A DNA stretch of 64,000 bases. It comes from Terana coerulea (Eukaryota; Basidiomycota; Agaricomycetes; Polyporales; Phanerochaetaceae). Numbering within the stretch: position 1 is the first letter of the stretch; each line of letters opens with the position of its first letter. Under the pieces are notes generated by a model. It saw only the letters and a list, made by a program, of their open reading frames with translations, was not told the DNA's origin and made no database searches. The stretch spans positions 1-64,000 of the forward strand of contig JAKOGH010000159.1 of the NCBI GenBank assembly GCA_024811115.1, given 5' to 3'. A program made the translations under genes and the position numbers. Shown piece by piece: positions 22,506 to 34,132 of this stretch.

Positions 22506-24701
22506 ATGTCGTCGGGGGACGGTCATCTTCCGCCTCAGCACCAGCAACAGTCGACCTGGTCCCAACAGTCGCATCTTCTACCCCCGCTACACACCCAGAC
22601 CTCTTTTCCCTCTCCGTCGACCCCCTCTTCCTCCCTCAGCGACCAGCATTACTCCGGGTATTATCAGCCGTCGGGTCAGCATGAGTCAAGCATGGTCGAC
22701 CAGCGGTCCTCGACCTCGCTTACGCTCAACCTCTCAGGCCTCAGCGTCACCTCGCCCACCAACTTATCACCGATACACCCATCCGTATCACCCATAACAC
22801 CCATCAGCCCTTCCAATGCCGGTCTGCACCAGAATGCGCTCACAGCTCACCACCATACGCTGCACCACGTTCAGCAGCCGTTCCAATTCGCACCCCCTGA
22901 ACAAGGTGTCCGTTATGACGACTCGCCATATGACTACCCCGCTGGCCGACGGCTCACCAGCAGCCGTTCCTCGTCCTCGTCTGAAAAGTCTGTCCCGAGG
23001 AAGCGAAGCTTTACGTCCGGCACCGCCCTCACGCCTGCGGTGGAAGAGTCCGCTGCGACGCCTGTCTCAGGCTCTTACGATCATTCAGGTGGCGCCATGG
23101 ACACGTCGCCCTATGACGAGGTGGAGATGAATTACGGCGGGCTCGATGCGGAGAACAGTCCCATTGATGGTAGCAATAGTGGGGAGAACAGGATGATCAG
23201 GCAAAGCCGGAGGGACAGGGAAGCTCAAGCGTGGCGGTGCCGCCGCCAGGAGGTTCGTCTGCGGGTATTCTCGGCAAGCCAATGGGGACGAACAATTTCG
23301 TCACGAAGCTGTACCAGTGAGTAGTTCAACTCAATGTCGGAGACGGGTATCTGAAGACGCAATTAGAATGATCAACGACCCAAAGTCAGCGCAGTTCATT
23401 AGCTGGACAGAACTTGGTACCAGGTGCGTCTGACTAGTTGTTTGTCCTGCGTCAGCGTCGCCGATTGTTTCGTATAGTTTCGTCGTCTCCAATGTGGGCG
23501 AGTTCAGCCGCACGATCCTGGGTTCCCATTTCAAACACAACAACGTACGTGGCATCTCCTGCCACATGCAACGTTGACCCTTACAGATGCGTGCAGTTTT
23601 CGAGTTTCGTGCGGCAGCTGAACATGTATGGGTTCCACAAGATCAACCGCGTATGTACCACGTGGCTTTTGAACGGCGAAGCAAGAAGCCTAACGTTATG
23701 CATGACAGACTCCTCGCGCACAGCGCACCTCGACAGACGTACAAACATGGGAATTCTCGCATCACAAATTTTTGCGCGGGCGGCCCGATCTGCTCGAGGA
23801 AATCAAGCGCAAGGCCCTGGAGCCCGACCCGTCCGTGAAGCAACGTGTGGAGCTTCCAGGAGAGGTCGCCGCTCAGCTGTCGCAAATGCGTGACGATAAT
23901 CGGAGACTAGTTCATGCGCTCAACCAGGAACGGTACAAGATGGACCGCCTGACCAATATCACAAAGGTCCTGTACGACGTTGTCACAAAGCTGTTTCCGG
24001 GACATGGTGTGTATGCGCGTGTCTTATTCTCGTCTACGCTCTAATAAAGGAATAGTACCTGTCGGCTTTCCGAACGACCTCCTGGAGTCTATAGAGAGCC
24101 CGAACATCTTGGTCACCTCGCCTACGACCTCCGGGCTGCACCCGCATTTTTCCTCACTCTCCTCGCTGAGCAATAACCCGTCCCTCCACTCGCTGCACTC
24201 GCTCAGCCCAGGCTCGTCTCCGACAGCCCCTGATTTCCCGTCGCACAGCCATACGCCGCATTCCCTCTCGCGGCAGCACTCCTTCCAGCACATCCCGGAG
24301 TACGGCGGCTCGTCCATGCACCACTCGCACCCCCACGGCATGTCCACCTCACGGTACGACTCCGCGATCGCCACGCCGCTGCCGCCTTCTCCGGGTCCGA
24401 TGGACGTGTTTGAGGACGGCCAGGGCCGCAAGCGCCAGCGCACGAACCCCGAGGACATGGGTGCCGGCATTGGCAAGAAGGGCAGCCGCGCCCGGAGCGA
24501 CTCGGCGCCGCTGGGCGGGTACGGCCTGACGTCGGGCTGGCCGCAGACGCGGCCGCGCAGCGGAGCGGGCTGCAGCAGGCCCGGGCGAACCAGGGGCGGC
24601 GCGAGGAGCTGCCGGTGCCCAACATCGGCTCGCTGTCGCGCGGGCACACGCTCCCGATGCTGTCGATCCCAGGCGTGCTCAAGCCGCCGCCCTCGAGCTG
24701 A
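22506..24701 (+). CDS. Heat-shock-factor-type transcription factor
   Basis: Six exons (22506-23316, 23367-23423, 23478-23544, 23597-23650, 23709-24006, 24056-24701). After a Gln/Ser/Pro-rich N-terminus comes a complete HSF-type DNA-binding domain: NNFVTKLYQMINDP, FISWTELGTSFVVSN, then FSSFVRQLNMYGFHKINR (the recognition helix), TWEFSHHKFLRGRPDLL. A coiled-coil-like segment follows (QLSQMRDDNRRLVHALNQER), as in trimerising HSF proteins, then a Ser/His-rich tail. The product should act in the nucleus. Two single-base frame breaks are present: one in GGGG at 23181-23184, where one extra base would give SGGEQDDQAKPEG before the DNA-binding domain, and one at about 24534-24540, where one extra C restores a tail ending MLSIPGVLKPPPSS. 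The stop at 24701 is in that restored frame. Confidence 0.9.
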
Positions 24702-25837
24702 GCGCGCGGCGCGGAGGTGTGTGTATGTTACCCGCAGGAGGCGGTTGCTTCGATCTGGACGCTGTTGTATTGGACTCTCCCGGCTCGCCCTCGCCTTGCA
24801 CTCTGCCGCTCCTTTCCTTCCTTGTTCGCTGGACGCCCTGGCCCCGCCGCTCGTTTCGCCTGTGTATGTCGATCTTCTGGCCCGTTCCCTTCTCGTCCGT
24901 GCCCCGTGCGTTCCACTTTTTTTCATGTCTGTATCTTGTTTTCTCGCTTGTCGGGTTGCCTTGCATTGCTTTGCCGAGTTGCCCTTCACATACCCGTTGC
25001 TTCAATCTGCCGATTTACCCTCTCTTGCGTTCTGCATTGTCTGGTCTCCCATCGTCGCTTGCGGCTTTCTGCGCTTGGGCCTCATGTTCTTTCTATCCCG
25101 CTGTCTTGAGCCACACTAGATGTACAGTGCTACTCGTTCAGGGAAAATGCTGGCCCCCTGAAAAGAAATCAAGTTCTATCCGAGTCATGTTCTGTATGCA
25201 AGGATGTTCAGAAGTCCGGTACTTGAGGATTGGTACGTGCTGTGTCCACTATCACGGTTCTGGCCGAGCTTGTTTGGATTGAGTTGAAATTGGCGGGCGC
25301 ACATCTGTTCTCCGTGGAAAACCTTACCTTGCGAGAAGGGTGATCTGCGTTGGTACCTCAGCTCGGCCCCACCACGAACAATTCATCAAGACGAAGCTTC
25401 GTAATCTCCATACGCAGGTGGTCATGGTCTCTCGCGCCCGCGTGCGTGGCCCGCCGCCAAACTCTCGTGATATCGTAATGGCGTGGTCAATGTGCATAAA
25501 TCCAGGCATTTTGTGCACACGACTCCGACTGCTGATACCCAGGGGTGCTTCCCCAGCTCACACGATGCTATTCTGAGAGAGCATCCTCTGTACGTACATG
25601 CACAGTAGGTCGCCGCGCAGTTTCTGTTTTCCGACGCTGATTCAGTAATATGTCGAATAGCTTTGTAAAGCTGCGCGCTATCGCCATGTAGTCTATTCAC
25701 CATCACAACAGCAAAGAAACCACTCTCTCGGAGCCGTTCAATGCCACCAGAGGGGATGGAGAATGTGATATGTATACTACTACACCTACCATATCCGGAT
25801 ACCGGTGTGCTCCTCAATCGAATAAGCGCCTCACACT
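24702..25837. other. 3' region and intergenic DNA, no gene seen
   Basis: The first 450 bases after the HSF-type gene are pyrimidine-rich with many CCCT/TTCC tracts on the plus strand and are probably its 3' untranslated region. Long open frames here (for example to 25119) are extensions of low-complexity sequence. Nothing recognisable follows up to the hairpin repeat. Confidence 0.45.
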
Positions 25838-27326
25838 CAGGCTCCTTCCTCAGCTCGCCCCTTCGAGTTTCCGCTGGGAGGGCGTAAACGCCCGACGTGA
25901 ACGTCTCCCAGAACTCTCAGGGACGGCTGGCTCCAAACTTTAGCGCCTGATTATGTCATCCCGGGTGAAGCTCCGGTTCGGCCGTGGTAAGGTAGACACC
26001 TATGACTTTTCTGCTCTATTGCTCTTCGCAATCTGCTTCAAATGGTAGAAATAGCTGTGAATAAAGTCTCTACTCATTTTATGGATATTATTTGTGAGAA
26101 AATGATCATATTGGTCTGGTACAACTGCTCTCGGCCTGCAAAAATGTGTTAGTAATGGTGGAAAGCAAAGCTTTCAGTGAGTTACATATAAGTTCTAGCC
26201 ACAAAATATGTGCTAACTTTCTGTCCAGTAAGTCCTATAAGTATCGGAAGTAGTTTTGCTGCCAAATGATACTGCAGAGTACACTAACTTTGCACAATTC
26301 AGCAAACTGCCAAGCCTCTGCGCCGAGACGCCTGCCCCATTTGGGCTCTCCCGGAGACCGAGAGTGACCGGATTGATCTGGCGCTAAAGTTTGGAGCCAG
26401 CCTCCCTGAGAGTTGCGTCCGAGAGTTCGGCCCAAGCGGGCCGGAGTCCGTACGGTTGAGAGCAACTCGCAGGGAGCGCTGGGAAGAGACTACCTCACAC
26501 TGGTCGGACTGAACGGTTGCAGTACTGTAATTGATGTATATGCAGCTTGCTCGAGTTCGAGCCGCACTTCGTTATCTGACCAAGAGCACAATGAGCTGGT
26601 GGAAATCACAAGAGATTATGATTGAACCTCCGTTCATGCCTGATTGTCGTACAGTTGCGGACAGGCAAACACCAGTCTCCTTCCCAGCGCTCCCTGCGAG
26701 TTGCTCTCAACCGTACGGACTCCGGCCCGCTTGGGCCGAACTCTCAGACGCAACTCTCAGGGAGGCTGGCTCAAACTTTAGCGCCAGATCAATCCGGTCA
26801 CTCTCGGTCTCCGGGAGAGCCCAAATGGGGCAGGCGTCTCGGCGCAGAGGCTTGGCAGTTTGCTGAATTGTGCAAAGTTAGTGTACTCTGCAGTATCATT
26901 TGGCAGCAAAACTACTTCCAATACTTATAGGACTTACTGGACAGAAAGTTAGCACATGTTTTGTGGCTAGAACTTATATGTAACTCACTGAAAGCTTTGC
27001 TTTCCACCATTACTAACACATTTTGCAGGCCGAGAGCAGTTGTACCAGACCAATATGATCATTTTCTCACAAATAATATCCATAAAATGAGTAGAGACTT
27101 TATTCACAGCTATTTCTACCATTTGAAGCAGATTGCGAAGAGCAATAGAGCAGAAAAGTCATAGGTGTCTACCTTACCACGGCCGAACCGGAGCTTCACC
27201 CGGGATGACATAATCAGGCGCTAAAGTTTGGAGCCAGCCGTCCCTGAGAGTTCTGGGAGACGTTCACGTCGGGCGTTTACGCCCTCCCAGCGGAAACTCG
27301 AAGGGGCGAGCTGAGGAAGGAGCCTG
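25838..27326. repeat. 1.49-kb near-perfect inverted repeat (hairpin) made of two facing ~500-bp TIR units
   Basis: The left arm (25838-about 26490) is matched in reverse by the right arm (about 26676-27326) over about 650 bases with only a few differences, leaving a spacer of about 185 bases. Each arm also contains a smaller unit bounded by its own inverted repeat: AACTCTCAGGGACGGCTGGC at 25912 faces its complement ending at 26414, and the mirror unit lies at 26752-27252. So the structure reads as two head-to-head copies of a ~500-bp MITE-like element plus shared flanks. No transposase or recognisable protein is encoded. No clear target duplication was found at the outer ends. If transcribed it would form a long double-stranded RNA. 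Confidence 0.85.
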
Positions 27327-28529
27327 GGCAAACACAACCAATTTGACGCCGCTGAGAGAGCGAATTTCCCAGACGCCGACATTTCACAGAAAGTTAGTTT
27401 GACCTCAGAAACGAGCTCTTTGAGGCTATGGGAGCAGAATGGTACGAGCGGAATCTCTTAATTCGGACTTCTGAGAAAAAGTACCCGAAAATTTCGCCGG
27501 TACCCAGAAATCATTAATCAAATCATGGAAAAATGCGGAAAATAATCCTCTCGTGAATCTGGGTATGATGCCGTCAAGGACAAAAATTCTATCGAGCCGT
27601 TAGGGCTACCGGATAGGGTGATTTTGCCCGAAGCGCCCACTTTGCATCGTCAGAAAGCATCAGAAATGCCCGAAACCGTCGTGATGCTGCCTTCTGTCGC
27701 GTTGATGCGCAACCTGAGGGTATGTATCAACTCAATTCTGACCTAATGGGGTACCCCTCCCGGCCTCCCAGCACCTTAGGAAGCACAGAAATGGGTCAAA
27801 AATTTGGCCGGTACCCATTTTCTCGTGGGAAAAACTTCGGTAGGGTGCCAATCGACTCCTTTCGTCTTTCCGAGTCTGATTCTGCACTCAGTTTGGCCTA
27901 AATAATTCAAGTTGGCGCTCAATAAGGTTGGACGTGTTTGCTTGTCCGCAACTGTATGCTTGAGAATAGTAGCTCTCACTGCGTCGAAGGGCTCAACCCT
28001 GGACGTGTGAATACGTTTCAATGTGTTTGATACCCGACATTGGCAGACTACCAAAGCGCGAAGCTTCGTCAACGGGGAAATGATGACTACGTCTCTCGAG
28101 AGTCACACCTCTGTCTCAACCTACGTCCTGCGCCGCAGTGCTTGTGCAGCATCACTCACTCGTACTGCAGACAGGAGCCGTGGCTGACCGTGTCCTTTGC
28201 GAGCCTGGAGACGTGAGGTCGACTCCAGGCCGTGACTACTCGGGACGAAAGCAGTATATATGCCATCCAACTGGATCGCTACAGGTGTAAGTGAACGCCA
28301 ATGACCGTGACTGAATATGTCTAGATGCCAGAGAGGTCTTGAGAGGTAGCATTGTATGATAGATGTTGTGGCGTAGCGTGAACGGAGACCCAAACAATCT
28401 TACCAGCGGTGAACTCGACAGATTACTTGGGTAACCCCTACTCAGACATCCTCATGAAGCAAAAATGGCTTGGATCCACATCAATGCGATAGTCTAATGC
28501 GGTGGATACATATCGATGGTAGTATGTGT
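27327..28529. other. AT-richer intergenic DNA, no gene seen
   Basis: From 27340 to about 27900 the sequence is clearly AT-richer than the genes around it. It carries two related motifs, AAAATTTCGCCGGTACCC at about 27487 and AAAATTTGGCCGGTACCC at about 27800, which may be parts of a decayed repeat. Open frames are under 100 codons and unrecognised. The rest, up to 28529, is the 3' flank of ATP4. Confidence 0.4.
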
Positions 28530-29503
28530 TCAGATGGCCTTGCTCTTGACCAGCTCTACAGACGCGGAGTTGAGCGACGACGCGGAATGATAAAAAACGA
28601 CAGGACGTACGCTCAACTTCCGCAACAGCGCCAGCAAGGATGTCGCGCTGGGTCTTTTCGTCGCGGATGCTCTTGAGGACGTTGTCGATGACGGACTTGG
28701 CGAGGTCGGCCTGCTCGCTCTCCTTCTGCTGCTGCTCGAAGCGCACCCAGCTGTCCAGCACGGCCTTGACCTCGGACGCCAGCGCGACCTTCTGGCGCTG
28801 CACGAAGATCTCGCTCTCGAGCTGCGCGGTCTCCTTGGAGAGCGCGAAGAGGCCCTCGGTGACGGAGACGACGTCCTTCATCTTTTCGACGTTCGCGATG
28901 CGGCCCTTGACGGCCTCGGTGTGCTCGGCGCGTGCGCTGTTGAGGATGCTCCTGATGCGTTCGACGTGGCCCTCAGCCCACTGCTTGTACGGCTCGCGCA
29001 AGCTCTAATGACAGAAGGGTCGGATGAGAGGGGTGGTCGGGCAGCGGGAGCTGGCGGTACACACCTTGGCAATGAAGGCGACCAGCACGGCGAAACCAAC
29101 AGCGATAACGGTCTCCTCATTCATGACATAAAGCTCCTGCGAGATGGCGGTAGCAATCAAGCCGGTACCAAGGATTGCAGAGCCAGTCTTAGTGACGAGA
29201 CCAGGCGAAGAGGGCAGCTTGTTGATGATCTCCGAAGCGCGCTCTGCGGGAGGCGGGGGTTGGGAGAGCTTGCCATTCCACGACTTTGTAGGCAAGAGCG
29301 AGCATAAATGGTTCCTAGACGTTAGGACTGATATCGACGTTGCAAGGAGTGATACGTACGCCGCGAGGACCCGGGGGACGGCAGCAACCACCTTGGGGCG
29401 TGCTACTCAAGTACCGCTGATTTAGGATATCTTCTCCAGTAAAATTTTATTCTTCCGACGTACCAGATGCCCGGAGAGTGTTTACGGCAATCCTGGACGC
29501 CAT
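28530..29503 (-). CDS. ATP4: F1Fo ATP synthase subunit 4 (subunit b), mitochondrial
   Basis: Five exons on the minus strand (29503-29464, 29402-29360, 29314-29065, 29004-28611, 28555-28530) give 250 residues. The first two exons encode MASRIAVNTLRAS... rich in Arg, Ala and Ser without acids, a typical mitochondrial presequence. The body matches the fungal Atp4 family: RASEIINKLPSSPGLVTKTG, two hydrophobic helices around ISQELYVMNEETVIAVGF, then a long charged helix with SKETAQLESEIF, KAVLDSWVRFEQQ and a C-terminus EQLVKSKAI. The protein is the peripheral stalk of the ATP synthase in the inner membrane. The last exon codes for only eight residues. Confidence 0.9.
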
Positions 29504-29811
29504 GGATGAGGTATTGGTGCAGACGAACTGCGTGAAGTGAAGGTCGCTGGAGGAAAGGTTTCGAAGCGCCCGTCGCCAAACACCGCGCAAACGCCCGGGC
29601 TCGGCGTGCTCCGGCTTTTCACGAGAGCTGCCACGACGATGAGGTTACTGAGAAAGTGAGAGCTGAATATTGGGACAACGTTATGCTACAAGATACATGG
29701 ACTCGACGAGCGCGAAATATGTACATCGACAGCATCAAAGCAGTAGAAAACATGGGGGACGAAGGCGAGGGACAGACAGCAAATTGAAGGAGACAAGAGC
29801 GAGAGACAAGA

Positions 29812-30815
29812 CTAGCGTTGGAATCCACATCGGAAGGGCTTGCCAAGGTGTTGAACATTGTGCCTGATCACTGTGCATTTCTTGTATTGTATGTGGCGAA
29901 GGGCTATACGAGCACTAGCACCAGAGAGGCGGGGGATTGGACCAGTGTTGTCCTCGAATAGAACGGCGCTGAAAAGAATGCATATCCTGGAGCCAGCTGT
30001 AATTTGCGTCTGCACCCACCTAGTAGCTCGTGAACTCATGTTTGGCTCGTTAGGATGAATCTTGCTGATTCGTAGCTGAACGTAGGGTCTTGAGGTCTTA
30101 TCCCCGAGGTTGACTTTACCGAAATCAATGACGGGTAAGTCGACAGGCAGTTCATCCACCAGGGTGATTCCAGACGGGCCATCTTCATAGGACTGAGAAG
30201 GATGTTCATCGTCAGCAGAGTCAGCAGAATCTTTCGCAGGAAATCGGTGCTCGTCTGCATCTTCGCTGAGGCGCGTGCGCTTAATAGGGAGCTGCGAGTA
30301 GTCTAGCTGGGGCCAAGGTAGTAGGGTTCGTTTGCGCATACTGTAGTGAACGATGTTGCATGGGCCTGCCAAAAACTGAATCAACTAGAAACGCGTGTAA
30401 TTGTGCTTGGTCATACCGTTCAATACGTAAGGTGCGATGGGAATTGGAAAGTTCGCTGCAACAGCGTTGACAACCCACCGAGCGTGAAATACCTGCAGGA
30501 TTTTGAGCTATTGCAGAGACAATCTCGAATTCTTCGCTGACCACTACTGGCCTACTGCAAAACCTGAACACGTTTATTAGCATATATGCACCGTTCAGAG
30601 CATGACCCACTTTGCAAACCAAATATCTGTCCGGCCGTGGCAAAAGAGATAGTCGGCTTTATACAGTTCTTCGTTGCTATCAAGTAATGCACCGCCATTG
30701 GTGACTGAACGAAGTCCTGAGTGCTGAGCAGCTTGTCTTCCTACAGCTTCACCATACATACCCCATGCTTCCAGTATCTGGTCGGGTACTGCGGGGCTGA
30801 AGCACGCTGCGAGTG
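29812..30815 (-). CDS. Hypothetical protein, unrecognised
   Basis: Three or more exons can be joined. The first visible stretch runs from about 30815 to 30615 (AVPDQILEAWGMYGEAVGRQ ... ADYLFCHGRTDIWFAK) and meets a 47-base intron with a CTAAT branch site. The next exon reads FCSRPVVVSEEFEIVSAIAQ. After further short introns comes a frame with MRKRTLLPWPQLDYSQLPIK, an acidic Asp/Glu/Ser-rich patch and LPVIDFGKVNLGDKTSRPYV. The pattern of conserved-looking segments joined across short introns argues for a real gene, but I know no family for it. The 5' end is not defined (it may begin further right, up to about 30960) and the C-terminal end after 30010 is uncertain. The 308-base gap to ATP4 (29504-29811) holds only the ATP4 promoter. 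Confidence 0.4.
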
Positions 30816-31187
30816 GCAGTCAGGACACGCAGGAAGCAGGGTGAGGATAAAGGCTACCATTCCCAAAGAAAAAGGGTCGCATTAGCCCAGACGACCCCAG
30901 AGGTAGACAAGGATAACAGCACAGCCGACAGTAGGTGTATTACCCTAGGAGAGCCAGAGTAGAGAGATAGTACAGCTTGCCAAATAGCAATATTTTGGCA
31001 AGAGTCAGCCACACCTTTCAGAGCCAGGGAAGAGTTGCAGGACGAGGCGAGTTGGTATAGTTAGATGATGATGGTACGAAGCTAGTACGGTTCTGGGCGC
31101 CCGCTTCACCTTGACCTTGAGGAGCTCAACCGCTAGCGTCTTCAAGTTGAACCTCTCTCCATACCATCTCGTTTCCTTGACGGCACA
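30816..31187. other. Divergent upstream region
   Basis: Lies between the unrecognised minus-strand gene and the small coiled-coil gene on the plus strand. It may include the first exon of the former and both promoters. No separate gene is visible. Confidence 0.4.
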
Positions 31188-31912
31188 ATGGAGGAATCAG
31201 TCCATAACGGAGGGAGACCAGACATCTCTCGAACGGATTCCGCAGGTACCCTTTCTCGAAATGACAGGGAAAAGTCAGACGAGAAAGCCAAGTCTCAGGC
31301 TGTGAGTCCTCTGTGTGAGCACTATGCTATATCTTGTGTAATTAACAGTACCATACTTTATAGGCTCAACCTATGAGAACGACAAGATATAAGGAGAAGT
31401 ATGTGCCAGTGACTGGTTCGACACGTATAGGGAATGACCTTCACTCGCCAGGTTCCTCACGATGAAGGAGCGGTATGAAGTGGTCACAGCGGTACGTCTC
31501 ATAGCCGTCTCAAGCTTGGTTCGTTCTGAACAGATTCTGAACTATATAGTACACAGGCACATGAGAAATACGAGAAGGAGCTAGCACTGGCGAACGAGAA
31601 GATGAAGCGTCTACAGAACGAGTGCAAGTACGTGTTCACTACCTGCATCGTTTTGTCTGTTCTGACCAGGTTATTTTTGTAGCCTTCTACTAGATGCGGT
31701 CGATATCGCAGTCCCGGGGCAGCCAACGCTGCTCCACTATCTGGCACACGATCCTGTGCCGTCACATTACACAATTACAAGTGGTCAAACGTACCCCGAA
31801 CCCGCCGCCACCACCACCAGTGCAAGGTGAACCGCCTCAGGCGCAGTTGCCTGCTCAGCAGCATCCATCAAACCCCGGACCGTCGTCAAACGGAACGAAT
31901 GGGCATATTTAG
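31188..31912 (+). CDS. Short coiled-coil protein resembling INO80 complex subunit F
   Basis: Exon 1 (MEESVHNGGRPD...) is followed by short exons that join as MRTTRYKEKFLTMKERYEVV, AHEKYEKELALANEKMKRLQ and NECNLLLDAVDIAVPG. This basic, single coiled coil ending in LLLDAV matches what I remember of the Ies3/TFPT (INO80 subunit F) domain; the assignment is by pattern only. A role in chromatin remodelling in the nucleus would follow. The frame changes by one base in the CCCC run at about 31794-31797: removing one C continues the protein as a Pro/Gln-rich tail ending SNGTNGHI at 31912, while the sequence as given stops about 30 codons earlier. The start is the ATG at 31188. Confidence 0.55.
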
Positions 31913-32289
31913 TAAGTTGCGCAGTTCGTGACCTGTCTCCTTCCACCACTAACACTTCGCTAATAGAACAGATTTTGGAAGTATACCCGCCCTCGCCGCG
32001 TTGTATGATTTATCTTTGCCTTGTAATCTACCTGTAACAACTGCGACTCACTCCTTGAACGTTATGACACGAAGCAGCGCATAGTCGAAGATCATTGGAG
32101 ACTGGCTATATGGACTAAGGTACAACAATTCTAAGAGTCAACATGAACCCTGTGCGCGCCCGCCGCAGCTTTACATCTGCATTGAAAACACCTATCTCAT
32201 GCCTTGGAGATACCGCTCGAATCACGGGTGTGCTACGAGTCTCTGACCACTGTTTTACATAATAAGAAAATCCATTTGTAAGAAAGGGT
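31913..32289. other. Convergent 3' region
   Basis: Lies between the INO80-F-like gene (plus) and an F-box-like gene (minus). No coding frame above 60 codons is recognisable. Confidence 0.5.
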
Positions 32290-34132
32290 TTAGAGAGCGG
32301 TCTTGTTCCAAGCCACCCTCTCCACACAAGCACGGAGAGAGTACACGACCTCCTCGTCCTCCGCCATCTGCACCTGTGAATCAAGACCATCTCGTCGACG
32401 CACGCTCAGAGGTCCCGTGAGGATCAGCTCCTGGAGAGCACATCCAGCGCGTTTCCTCATCTCCAAACCTTGTCGCAAAGTAGCGAAGTAGTCGAGAGGC
32501 GGTGGGAACTCGGGCGCGAGGGCCAATCGCTCGACGTGTAACACCCTCAGTTTGGGAAAGAGCACGAAACCGTCCGCCGGTGTAGGCTCTGCGCTCGGGT
32601 CTTGCTGGCCAAGTAACGCGCGCGGGAGGGTCCTCGCTGAGAGGCCGTACATGTGCAGATCTTCGACGGCAGCCATGTGTCCGAAGGCGACGCGCAGCTG
32701 GTGCGCGGACGGGCTATAGTTGTCGCCCATGTTGCCCAGGTACAGACGGCGAACGCTGGACAGAGCCGGAAGCCCGCCACAAAGGTGTGTAAGGACAGGG
32801 CCGGGTGCGTACTGATGGAGAGCAAGGTACAAGAACGACTGCTCGGTATTCCCAGAAGCGTCCGTGATAAGATCCTTAGAAGGGAGAAAATCCGCGGAAG
32901 ACTGATCGAGGTACCCTCTGATATGTATCCTGTTTGGCAGGGGAACGTAAACGCAGAGGCACAAGATGGGTGCCGCCGTTCCCATGTCAGTATCCGTGAG
33001 CCGCGATGACAGGGCTTCGATAAACATGGAGAGATCGTATTCGTTGGAGGCGTCAGGCGGGTCGTAGCGAATGAGTTCACGGAGCATATCTGCGGGCGAC
33101 GATAGTTTCATGGTGAGCTTCGCGGAGGCGGGGTACTTGATGGCTTTGAGCAGTACCGTGCACGCCACCGTCGGGCCATTGATGCTGAGCTCCTCGAGAT
33201 GCGGCAGACAAGCCCCCCTGGGCCCAGGCAGGCTGCCCAAGCGATCGAGGCGGAGACGACCGGTACTGGGTACTTGAGGAAGCCCCTCTACAAGGATGAG
33301 CTTGCGGAGCTGAGACAGCTCAGCAAGCGCGGATAGAAAAGGTGGACCACTTGAGCTCCGGTTGGTTGCCGCCATACAGCTGCAGGACCTTTAACCGAGG
33401 ATTCAGCAGTTTGCGTACAACAGTGAAACCGTAGTCTTGGATGTCGAGTTCCTCCAGCATGGGGAAAGTCCCGCTCTCCGCAAACATCTTTGGCAGGGAA
33501 ATGATGTTTCCAGGTTGCGCGCGAAGAACGAGGGGCTTCATGGTAGGGAAGGTGTGCGACTCGCGGATCACGCCCTCCGGGGGAGTAAGGAGCCTGCCGA
33601 ACATGGAGACGATGCGATGAGACTCTGCCAATGTTTGTCACAGCATCGAAACATAGAAAGGTGAAGGGTGGTCGCATCCTGGAGAGGTGTTGACGCGCAA
33701 GGGGGCTTGCTTCGATCGTATCAAAAACTGCGAGACAGCCTCCGGCCGGAGGAACCTGATGTCTGCCCACAGCGCCGCAGCGAGAAGCGCAACGTCTCGC
33801 CACTGCCGACAGATGTGGGTCACCGCACGAATCCAGCCATAATATCCGTGCCTTAGGTTGAGGGCGAGCCTCTGCCGCTTCCAGCTCGTTTCGAGAGTAC
33901 CCCGTACGGATGTCCACCAAGCGAGATAGATTTGGAAAATCTTGAGCAACAGCTCTTCCGGGAGGTCGTTGGTGGTAACAGGAGGACGAGGCGTGCTAAT
34001 TATTCTGACGCTTGCGTCTGCGGGTCCACTTCCCGTGCAAGATAATGTTCAGTCATGGCAATGGGGGACTGAAAAACTGACTCACGGAATATCCTCGCGC
34101 GATCCTTCGCTGAATGCATCCATAGCGTTCAT
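32290..34132 (-). CDS. F-box-like protein with leucine-rich region (frame defects)
   Basis: Start ATG at 34132 (MNAMDAFSEGSREDIP), then one intron of about 110 bases, then LPEELLLKIFQIYLAWW and a later AVTHICRQWRDVALLAAALW, the F-box-like motif. The rest is a leucine-rich substrate-recognition region of about 450 residues (for example VRRLYLGNMGDNYSPS, LFPKLRVLHVERLAL, PPPLDYFATLRQGLE). Two defects break the frame: an in-frame TGA at about 33635-33637 (after ...FYVSML), and a one-base shift near 33338, where TTTT in place of TTT would explain the change from STFSIRAC to STFLSALAELSQL. The second could be a sequencing error; the stop may be real. A paralogue lacking the F-box lies at 39.5-41.0 kb. 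Confidence 0.65.
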
